Below, one piece after another: positions 16,901 to 23,329 of a stretch of 64,000 nucleotides of DNA (the first letter of the stretch is position 1; each line of letters opens with the position of its first letter). The stretch is from Gp13-AA77 sp035578005 (GTDB lineage: Bacteria; Acidobacteriota; Terriglobia; UBA7540): assembly GCA_035578005.1 (NCBI GenBank), contig DATJYK010000423.1, positions 1 to 64,000 of the forward strand. The letters run 5' to 3'. A program made the position numbers and the translations under genes. The notes below the pieces were generated by a model. It had not been told where the DNA came from. It did not search any database and saw only the letters and a list, made by a program, of their open reading frames with translations.

Positions 16901-18640
16901 AACTGGCGACGCGGCACCAAGGCTCCCATTCTGCTGCTGAATGCCACCACTCTCAACACTGGACATAATTGGCAGTTTGCCGTGAATTGGATGGGGGAGC
17001 CGCCAATGGGATCAGGCGTCCAGGTGGACCGTAACGATTTGTTGCGCCGCATGTACTACTCGGAGGCGCCTCTCCGCTACCAACGCATTCGTCTCGGCGA
17101 GGCTGTAGCTGCTTCTGCCTGCGTGCCGGCCTTGTTCGACCCCCTCGAACTCAATGGGCTTTACCCGCAACGTTCGGTGCAATTGGTCGACGGAGGCGTT
17201 CACGACAACCAGGGCGTGAGCGGATTGCTCGAGCAGGAATGCACCCTGATCGTGGTCAGCGACGCCAGCGGGCAGATGAACTCTGAACGGGCGCCCAGCA
17301 CCGAAGCGTATTCGGTTCCTGCGCGTGCCAACAGCATTCTGATGGCCCGCGTGCGTGCCGCGGAGTTCCAGGAGATCCAAACTTTGCGCAGTTCATCAGC
17401 ACTCGGTGGTTTGATGTTCCTCCACCTGAAGAAGGACCTCGACCTGAACCGCGTAGACTGGGTCGATTGCCAGGACCCCTATGACAGGTTCGATGGAGCG
17501 GGACCCTTCCATCAGGGCGCCACGCTGACTTCCTACGGAATGCCGAAAACCGTTCAGGAACTGTTGGCAAATATCCGTACTGACTTGGATTCGTTCACCG
17601 ATTGCGAGGCCTTCTCCCTGATGCTCTGTGGCTACCGCATGGCGGACGCAGAGATCGCAAAAAGCCTGCCTACCGTCCAGTTGAAGGATGCTCCCCGTAC
17701 AGCATGGCGATTCCAGCAGGTAGCACCTGCAGTGGACCATTCCCGCGAGCGCGCTGCTGACCACGAGCGATTGCAACAGATGCTGGCGACTGCCGCCGCC
17801 CGCGGTTTTAAGGTCTTGCGCCTATCGCCTTTCTTGGGGGCGTCGCTTGCGGCGTCGGCCGTTGCTGTCGTTTACGGCGCAGCACGGGAGATAGGGCAGT
17901 TCTGGCATTTGGACGGCTGGGGAATGGTGCGCCTCCTTGTGGGATACGCAGGGGGCGTCGTTGCATTGCTGGGCATCAGCGCTATCGTTTATAAGATCCT
18001 GCATGGCCGCAAGAGCTTGACAGTCCTCCTTTCAGGCGTTTTGCTCGCGACCTTCGGCTGGTTCGTGGCCTGGCCACATATCAAAGTCTTCGATCGTATT
18101 TACCTTGCTTTCGGAAAGGTAGGAAAGCCGGATAGCGGCAATGTATCTAGCATAGGACTGGGCGGGCATCGACAAGCGACGTGGCTGGGATTTGCGCTCT
18201 GCCTGCTGGCCGGCTTGTTGTTCCTGGGGGGGCAGAGACTGCCCTCCAGCCGCAATACAATGGTGCACCAAGCCGACCAGGCGCAAGCTCGGTTACAGTT
18301 CAGTGCTTCGGTTCCAGATTGGGATATAGTGCTGCGCGCCGAGCCTGACAACAAGCATGCCTTGACCCGGCTGGGTCAGGCCCTGCTGGCACTGCACCGG
18401 CCGGCGGAGGCGGTGGGTATCTTTCTGAAAATCACCCCGCGCGGCCCTGAAGTTCTTAGCGACCTGGCCTATGCCTATAAGCTGCAAGGGGACTACCGAA
18501 ACGCCATCGCCACCTATAAGCTGCTCATCACGAGCAACCCCAAAAGACATTCAGGCCTATCGCGACCTTGCGTACGCGTACGTCGTGCAGCAGGAGTACG
18601 CGAACGCCATCGACATTTATGGAATAATGCTTACGAATAA
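13916..18640 (+). CDS. Giant ATPase / NB-ARC / patatin / membrane protein, main part of the conflict gene
   Basis: With both frameshifts removed, 13333-19115 encodes 1926 residues (numbering below). 1-430: KGGVGR ATPase, with its second acidic motif DVILIDSRTG at 225-234. About 430-630: NB-ARC STAND ATPase with Walker A GLAGMGKT (445-452), Walker B FLFVVDDVW (514-522), sensor RVIVTRD and the GLPL-like WPLG (592-595). 740-1030: helical, TPR-like region. 1036-1400: patatin phospholipase with oxyanion loop SGGGFR (1040-1045), catalytic Ser1073 in CVSGGS and Asp1286 in VDGGVHDNQG. Four membrane helices near 1493-1513, 1531-1557, 1562-1582 and 1616-1635. Then TPRs. The design suggests a membrane-tethered NLR-like sensor with a lipase effector. 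Its partner is the TIR protein. Confidence 0.82.
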   Translation: MQDFDWLEFLAAYRGKEYLNWLRQKLHSIADVILIDSRTGVTEMGGVCTRQMADAVVSFCAPNFQNLEGVARVTGSLDSEAARNARDNRDLQVMVIPTRIDDSEADRLNEFSKTFGSKLEVPSLIPEALRGLDRPMWNLQVPYIPKFNYREERVIGPEVGPPDPPTKRLIQAYRNIALHLAVLAEDGGPVRRAFASEIATALPHLQPSRPPRMWPPLASNWVERPAELERLKGALKECSTAPNGGRLAVWGLAGMGKTNLVSRACQDEDIQRAFADGIVWLTLDRAWSPDMVQDWLRSAFALARTGGEQALTRALENKRFLFVVDDVWTLDQLESVFAYGRQDTRVIVTRDLATASAFQGTVVTIGAFSEGESANLLRNLSHIPSGQTDTVLSSMIAWPLGASLLRSELERRLAQKETSEQVWQTIEASLQRKGITAFDKAGVPDKSSSVARSLRGTLGRLSGEERTLLVSIGRSGDRGSVVVPADEHDSKPPEGRAPLSTAQETVGESQRLKRLESLGLVEVKASVARLHPLVWAWLVTQGELTTSVHTEKQLQREQNLRRGHEVLRGATATFDELKALAQFAKDARSFSLARRLYILARQPYQVSHLTADKKLGLAQKQALCTYKDEDLPAEERFNGAFQILAEADLQSPTPSQETLGLAGAICKCRWKITGRRSDLEGSLGYYQQGAKGPLGGDFGYTRINAAFVLDLLAKIEEKNSRSAAEALRRDAAKLRDEIVEQLPGLASQTANAWVKDEWWYGATLAEACFGLNRHWEAQFWLREALALDPPQWELETTTRQLAALAQAQGADERENSPAWQTLRILVGEADPALRALMAGKLGLALSGGGFRASFFHIGVLARLAELDVLRHVEVLSCVSGGSILGAHYYLEVRKLLQRQADSEITREDYIEIVQHLERDFLAGVQQNLRMRLLGSVSANLRSVLYPAYTRTKYLGELFERHLYARVQDDRSGPRWLDGLKIYPHGGGEDFNPKLDNWRRGTKAPILLLNATTLNTGHNWQFAVNWMGEPPMGSGVQVDRNDLLRRMYYSEAPLRYQRIRLGEAVAASACVPALFDPLELNGLYPQRSVQLVDGGVHDNQGVSGLLEQECTLIVVSDASGQMNSERAPSTEAYSVPARANSILMARVRAAEFQEIQTLRSSSALGGLMFLHLKKDLDLNRVDWVDCQDPYDRFDGAGPFHQGATLTSYGMPKTVQELLANIRTDLDSFTDCEAFSLMLCGYRMADAEIAKSLPTVQLKDAPRTAWRFQQVAPAVDHSRERAADHERLQQMLATAAARGFKVLRLSPFLGASLAASAVAVVYGAAREIGQFWHLDGWGMVRLLVGYAGGVVALLGISAIVYKILHGRKSLTVLLSGVLLATFGWFVAWPHIKVFDRIYLAFGKVGKPDSGNVSSIGLGGHRQATWLGFALCLLAGLLFLGGQRLPSSRNTMVHQADQAQARLQFSASVPDWDIVLRAEPDNKHALTRLGQALLALHRPAEAVGIFLKITPRGPEVLSDLAYAYKLQGDYRNAIATYKLLITSNPKRHSGLSRPCVRVRRAAGVRERHRHLWNNAYE

Positions 18641-19115
18641 TCCTACGGATGCCCAAACATACCGCGCTCGTGGTTTCGCTTTCCAGCTAAGCGGCAAGTA
18701 CCAATCAGCGCTCTCCGATTATACTTCGGCTCTCGACTTAGCCCCCGATGCTGCGACTGCCTGGGCTTGTGTTGCCATGCGACAGACAATATTGAGAGAG
18801 GGGAAGAAGCCGCAAGTTGGCGACGCGGAACTTGCCGGACTATTCGAGCGAGCCGGATTTGAAAGCCTCCTGGCCGGCGACTTCGAAAACGCTCGGAGAG
18901 GATTCCAATCCTGCGAAAATAGGTACCCCCAATACCATAGCGTCAACGAAGTCTTACACCTGATTCAAAACCCTAGGATTGATTGGGCCGACCCGGAGCA
19001 GAGAAGGCAGATCTTTCAAGCGATTGTGTCCAATTACTCCTACCACTTGCCTCCCGGCTTGCTCGATCGGCTGAAAGCTGCCGCCCAAGATTCCAAGCCC
19101 ACTTCCCTAAAGTAA
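18471..19115 (+). CDS. TPR tail of the giant conflict protein (after frameshift 2)
   Basis: From about 18543 this frame continues the TPR repeats of the upstream protein: DIQAYRDLAYAYVVQQEYAN, then NPTDAQTYRARGFAFQLSGK and SALSDYTSALDLAPD. The first 24 codons of the open frame are noise in the wrong frame. Joined to the upstream frame the segment reads ITSNPKDIQAYRDLAYAY, a regular TPR helix pair, so it is the C-terminus of the giant protein and not a separate gene. The last 100 residues are less regular and end in a stop at 19113-19115. The TPR array is the likely ligand- or partner-sensing end. Confidence 0.78.
   Translation: MPISCKGTTETPSPPISCSSRATPKDIQAYRDLAYAYVVQQEYANAIDIYGIMLTNNPTDAQTYRARGFAFQLSGKYQSALSDYTSALDLAPDAATAWACVAMRQTILREGKKPQVGDAELAGLFERAGFESLLAGDFENARRGFQSCENRYPQYHSVNEVLHLIQNPRIDWADPEQRRQIFQAIVSNYSYHLPPGLLDRLKAAAQDSKPTSLK
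18542..18547 (+). other. Frameshift site 2 (+1) in the giant conflict gene
   Basis: The run CCCCAAAAGAC: reading ccc aaa aga cat leaves the TPR frame, while skipping one A gives NPKDIQAY and restores it. The shift has the same direction (+1) and the same hexamer AAAAGA as site 1. Confidence 0.78.
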
Positions 19116-19514
19116 TTCATTTTCCCCCGCGCATCCCTTTTTAACCGACAGTGCTTATTTATTGGCGCTGCCATTCCTGGCGGAAAATCGCCTCATCACC
19201 ACTGATCTGAGCAGTCTCTGAAAACGTTTATCGACAAATTCGCACTGGCGCAATCCGAGGGTTCCGGTCATGAAAGGGGCACTCGGAACCCGTAGAGCGT
19301 CTTGATGCGGCCACCCGCATTAGCCCGCATTAGATTGTCCTTCGCACAGGTAGAGCCTCACCAGGGTTTGAACCCATCTCATGAGGACTCAGAACGCCAC
19401 CAGGGGCCACCGAGAGTTGACCAAGAACTGGCTTGAAGTGCCAGGGAGATTGAATCACGGTGTGGTATACGAAGCAATTTAACCAGAGTGTGAACTCTCG
19501 CCACGGAAACGGCC
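19116..19514. other. Intergenic stretch, right border of the conflict cassette
   Basis: 399 bases with no convincing gene on either strand. The only structure I see is a possible hairpin, GGGTTCCG (19259-19266) with its complement CGGAACCC about 17 bases later, which could terminate or attenuate transcription leaving the giant gene, although no T-run follows. The downstream open frame is an insertion-sequence fragment, so this is probably a mosaic junction. Confidence 0.4.
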
Positions 19515-20075
19515 ATGGCCAAGCGGATTCCGGTTCCCAAAGATTGGGCGGAGACACTGCCGCCACTGCTGAAGAGCGCGCGCACCGCAACCGAGCTGCG
19601 GCACGTCCTCTGCATCTGGATGCGCCTGGCCCTGGACATGAAGGCGCCGCAAATCGCCACCGCTCTCGGATGGTCCGTGCGTACCGTGCGCCAGGTGCAG
19701 GAGCGCTTTCTGAAGGAAGGCAAGGCCGCGTTCGAAAAGCCGGGCAAGGGTGGCCGCCGCAACGAACTGATGACCCGGGAGGCCGAGTACGCTCTGCTTC
19801 GCCGACTGCGCGAGAAGAATTTCCCGAACGCTGTTCTGGAGTTCCGCGTCGTGCACGAGGCAGTGGAAAAGGCGGTGGGCCGCGAGGTATCGCCTTCAAC
19901 TGTCCATCGCCTGCTCCGGCGCCACGGCTGGCACCGCGCAGCCCAGGTATTCATTCCCAGGGACACCGATCCGTACCTCGATGGGAGGCGGCGGCCGCGC
20001 ACCGGTGAATGGTCTTTGCTGCGGCCTGAGACCCCCGAGCCCCCGCCTGAAAGCTCCGCGAGTACTGCGCCCTGA
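19515..20075 (+). CDS. IS630-type transposase N-terminal fragment (winged HTH)
   Basis: 186 residues. The first about 140 match the DNA-binding half of IS630-type transposases: IWMRLALDMKAPQIATALGW (helix-turn-helix), then TVRQVQERFLKEGKAAFEKP and the second winged helix SPSTVHRLLRRHGWHR. The DDE catalytic half that should follow is absent: after about residue 145 the reading becomes Pro/Arg-rich and ends at 20075, and none of the next 1.2 kb restores it. So this is either the remnant of a truncated element or the first ORF of a two-ORF element whose second ORF is lost. It lies 400 bases after the conflict cassette. Confidence 0.7.
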   Translation: MAKRIPVPKDWAETLPPLLKSARTATELRHVLCIWMRLALDMKAPQIATALGWSVRTVRQVQERFLKEGKAAFEKPGKGGRRNELMTREAEYALLRRLREKNFPNAVLEFRVVHEAVEKAVGREVSPSTVHRLLRRHGWHRAAQVFIPRDTDPYLDGRRRPRTGEWSLLRPETPEPPPESSASTAP

Positions 20076-20232
20076 TCTCGCAGTGGAGAAGCCTAGTGTG
20101 TACGATGCCAGGTACGTTTTTATTGAGGAAACACGGACGTCGGCCCCGTCGCGGCCTTTCTTCAACATGTTCGCGCTCTCTATGCCCACCGCTTTTGAAG
20201 GTGTGAAGAAAATTGGCACGTAAGCAACGAGT

Positions 20233-20323
20233 CTCACGCAAAGGCGCAAAGCCGCGAAGGGACGCAAAGAAATCAAAGGGGTTGTACTCTGCGTTTCTTT
20301 GCGCCTTAGCGTCTTTGCGCGAG
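20233..20323. repeat. Imperfect inverted repeat, CGCAAAG type
   Basis: The left arm reads CTCACGCAAAGGCGCAAAGC and continues to 20275; the right arm, 20289-20323, is its approximate reverse complement (TTTGCGCCTTAGCGTCTTTG). The element could fold into a long hairpin. It belongs to the 1179-base gene-free stretch 20076-21254, which is a mosaic of repeats. Confidence 0.65.
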
Positions 20324-20471
20324 GTCGGTGATTCTTTCACACCTTCGCTCGCCGTGGGCTAAATGATGACGCCCGCTCCGCGGGCTTTCTACCATGTCTG
20401 CCCTTCGCTTAACGCCAATGCCCCCAGCCCCTCTCCCCCAAAGGAAGCCGCGAAGAAATCAACGATGGCGT

Positions 20472-20550
20472 GTCATCCTGAGCTAAGCGAAGGATCTCGG
20501 CATTTGTCTTTTAGGGAGATACGGGGATGCTTCGCTTCGATCAGCATGAC
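20472..20550. repeat. Imperfect inverted repeat, TCATCCTGAG type
   Basis: The left arm TCATCCTGAGCTAAGCGAAG (from 20472) and the right arm GATGCTTCGCTTCGATCAGC with ATGAC (to 20550) are reverse complements with few mismatches. This vocabulary (CATCCTGAGC...GAAGGATCT) is a well-known dispersed element in Acidobacteria and other soil bacteria. No coding content. Confidence 0.7.
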
Positions 20551-20743
20551 GGACGCGAATCTTTCACACCTTCGAGGGGCGCGGGGCCGGGGGTGAGGGG
20601 ATTGTCAGGGGTTACGCGGGACAGAACACTGGAGAGTGCAAAGTCCAAAGGGATCCGCATCCGGTTTGTGGCTTTGACTTCGAACTTCGGACTTTCGACT
20701 GTCGACCGCACGTTGGGATCAGCCCTCCGATAAGGCGCCGTAC

Positions 20744-20947
20744 TTGATCTCGGAGAACGTCATTGCGAAGGCACGCCTCCCTAATGTTTGACGTTTTCTG
20801 AAATCAATCCCTATAAACAATTGACGCTTTCTGACATCAAGTTTTGACTCTATGACGTTCTTTGAAATCAAGTTGTATCGGACAGATTCCCAGCCGAGAT
20901 CGCACTCGATGCGGAACGTTCTCTGGAGTGACGCTCTTAGAAATCAA
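20744..20947. repeat. Five copies of a 19-bp motif resembling transposon-end transposase sites
   Basis: Direct copies at 20789-20807 (TGACGTTTTCTGAAATCAA), 20822-20840 (TGACGCTTTCTGACATCAA), 20853-20871 (TGACGTTCTTTGAAATCAA) and 20929-20947 (TGACGCTCTTAGAAATCAA), plus one inverted copy at 20744-20762. Start-to-start spacing is 33, 31 and 76 bases, about three and seven helical turns. Such arrays with TG/CA tips are usual at the ends of IS21, Tn7-like and Tn5053-like elements, where the transposase binds. No transposase of these kinds is in the window, so this would be an orphan or chimeric end. Confidence 0.7.
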
Positions 20948-20977
20948 GCAAAACGGGTTTTTCGAGCATTTTGGGCG

Positions 20978-21002
20978 AAAGTGTAAAGAAACTTTACACT
21001 TT
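20978..21002. promoter_or_regulatory. Perfect 11-bp palindrome, operator-like
   Basis: AAAGTGTAAAG, then AAA, then the exact reverse complement CTTTACACTTT. It is AT-rich in a GC-rich context and lies 253 bases before the GH127 gene. It could be an operator for a dimeric regulator or a short hairpin. No regulator gene is adjacent. Confidence 0.5.
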
Positions 21003-21254
21003 GCACTGCCCATTCGCTGCCTATTCCAGGCTCGAAAATGGGCGGCCCTTTCTGCGGCTCGTTGCCCTGCGCGCCGGAGGGAGGCGCTTTGGAGTGCTTT
21101 TACCATGGTCCGCCGAAATCCGGGGCCTCAGCTCTGCCTCTCGAAAGTGGTGAAATGCGGACTAGCACCCCAACTGCTATTAACCTTGACTTGACTCCTG
21201 AGGGTCGATGGATACAATCATGGATGCATAAGGGATTTTGGTCACGAGGAGGAC

Positions 21255-23234
21255 ATGAAGATGCCCCACCAGCTCAGTCGAAGATCTTTCGTCGCCACGG
21301 CGGCCGGTGCCGTTGGGGCTTCGTTCCTGCCAGGGATCGCGGCGGGCGCACCGCAAGACCCCGTAATCGACACTCTGCGGGCCCAGGCCGCGCCGGAAGC
21401 TCAGCGTCGACGGGACCAGGGCCAGAAGATGGGCGACCGCGAAAAGGTGGCTTGGAAAGTTCAACCCTTCACGCTCGAACAGGTGCGGCTGCTCGACGGT
21501 CCCTTCAAGCAGGCGATGGAGATCAACAACAAATGGCTGCTGTCTTTGCCTCCCGATCGCTTGCTTCACACCTTCCGCCTGACTTCGGGCATCGCATCCT
21601 CGGCCGAGCCGCTCGGCGGCTGGGAGAGGCCTGACTGCGAGCTGCGCGGTCACTTCGCGGGTGGCCATGTGCTTTCTGCGCTCGCGCTCGGCTACGCGTC
21701 GACCGGTCACGATGAGCTCAAGGCCCGAGGCAACGAACTGGTGGCAGAGCTTGCAAAGTGCCAGGAGAAGAACCAGGACGGCTACCTGAGCGCGTTCCCC
21801 GAGGAAGAGTTCGATCGATTGCGCGAGGAACGACGGGTGTGGGCTCCCTACTACACTTACCACAAGATCATGGCCGGGCTCCTCGATACGTACCTCTACA
21901 GCGGCAACGATCAGGCCCTGCAGACCGCCGAAAACATGGCCGGATGGGTGGGGCACTGGACGGAAAGCATCAGCGACGCCAAGATGCAGCGCATCCTACA
22001 AACCGAGTTCGGCGGCATGAACGAAGTGCTATGCAATCTGTATGCTGTGACCGGCCGGGGCCAATATCTCCATCTGGCGAGCCGGTTTGAGAAGAATATC
22101 TTTTTCGATCCGCTCGCCGAGCATCGCGACGAGCTCAAGGGCATTCACGGGAACACCCATATCCCGCAGGCCATTAGCGCCGCACGCCGTTATGAGCTGA
22201 CGGGTGAGCCGCGCTACCACGAAATTGCTGCCTTTTTCTGGCACACGGTCACCACAGACCGCGCCTACTGCACGGGCGGAACTACAAATGAGGAGTTCTG
22301 GCGGACCGATCCGGGAAAGCTGGCGAGCGAACTCGGTGAGTACACCGAGGAGTGCTGCTGCGCCTACAACATGCTGAAGCTCACGCGTCACGTTTTCGGC
22401 TGGACGGGTAACCCCCGCGCCATGGACTATTACGAGCGCGTCCTTTACAACCACCGGCTGGGCACACAGGATACGCAGGGCCTCAAGGGCTATTTCCTGC
22501 CGCTCGGTTCCGGTTACTGGAAGTACTACAACTCCGAGTGGGATTCATTCTGGTGCTGCACGGGCACGGGCGCCGAGGAGTTCGCGAAGTTCGCGGACTC
22601 GATTTACTTCCATGACGACCATGGGGTGTACGTCAATTTGTTTATCCCCTCCGAGCTGAACTGGGCAGACAAAGGCGTGAAGATTCGGCAGGAAACAAGC
22701 TTCCCGGAGCAGGACGGCACGAAGATCACGGTGCGAGTGACGCAACCGGTTGAAATGTCTGTCAGTGTGCGGGTTCCCTATTGGGCTACGAGCGGCGGAA
22801 GCCTGAAGATCAATGGCGAGGCCGTGCCGGTGTTCGCAAGTCCCTCAAGCTACTTGACCGTGACCCGGCTCTGGAAGGACGGCGACCGTATCGAAGTTAG
22901 TCTGCCGATGGACTTGCATATCCACGCCATGCCGGACGATTCGACGCTGCAAGCGATGATGTACGGACCTCTCGTGCTGGCCGGAACGCTAGGCGACAAG
23001 GGGCTGGATAAAGGGAACACCTATCCCGGCTATGACACGGCCCCTACAGGCCAGCCGATCCCTGTGCCCGCTGTCGCGACGAGTGCCAAAGACTCCACGG
23101 GCTGGGTGGAGCCAGCCAAGGGTGAGTCTCTAAAATTCCAGACGGTAGGCCAGCAATCGACTGCGGCCCTCGCGCCCCTTTTCAAGGTTTCGGGCGAGCG
23201 GTACGCGGTGTATTGGAAGACGACAAGTAGCTAA
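21255..23234 (+). CDS. GH127 family beta-L-arabinofuranosidase, Tat-exported
   Basis: 659 residues, ATG 21255 after GAGGAGG. A Tat signal opens the protein (LSRRSFVATAAGAVGASFLP). The catalytic features of GH127 are visible: Glu and Cys in YTEECCCAYNM (Glu366, Cys367-369) and the paired Cys in FWCCTGTGAEEF (Cys434-435), which in the characterised enzyme form a zinc site with a cysteine nucleophile. The family releases beta-linked L-arabinofuranose. Export suggests action in the periplasm. It heads a run of three Tat-exported carbohydrate enzymes on the same strand. A palindrome (20978-21002) lies upstream. Confidence 0.9.
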   Translation: MKMPHQLSRRSFVATAAGAVGASFLPGIAAGAPQDPVIDTLRAQAAPEAQRRRDQGQKMGDREKVAWKVQPFTLEQVRLLDGPFKQAMEINNKWLLSLPPDRLLHTFRLTSGIASSAEPLGGWERPDCELRGHFAGGHVLSALALGYASTGHDELKARGNELVAELAKCQEKNQDGYLSAFPEEEFDRLREERRVWAPYYTYHKIMAGLLDTYLYSGNDQALQTAENMAGWVGHWTESISDAKMQRILQTEFGGMNEVLCNLYAVTGRGQYLHLASRFEKNIFFDPLAEHRDELKGIHGNTHIPQAISAARRYELTGEPRYHEIAAFFWHTVTTDRAYCTGGTTNEEFWRTDPGKLASELGEYTEECCCAYNMLKLTRHVFGWTGNPRAMDYYERVLYNHRLGTQDTQGLKGYFLPLGSGYWKYYNSEWDSFWCCTGTGAEEFAKFADSIYFHDDHGVYVNLFIPSELNWADKGVKIRQETSFPEQDGTKITVRVTQPVEMSVSVRVPYWATSGGSLKINGEAVPVFASPSSYLTVTRLWKDGDRIEVSLPMDLHIHAMPDDSTLQAMMYGPLVLAGTLGDKGLDKGNTYPGYDTAPTGQPIPVPAVATSAKDSTGWVEPAKGESLKFQTVGQQSTAALAPLFKVSGERYAVYWKTTSS

Positions 23235-23329
23235 TCCTACTAGCCTCACGTCGCTTGTCGTAGCGCCGCCCCTTGCGGCGGCCTTTGGCCGGAGCAAGCC
23301 CCGGCCCTACCCGAAACAGGGAGGGGTTG

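Noticed and set aside
13889..18547. Programmed frameshifting as the explanation of both +1 shifts
   Set aside because: The runs of four A are too short for typical slippage, no stimulator is evident, and the same hexamer at 13960 is read normally. Kept only as a minor alternative.
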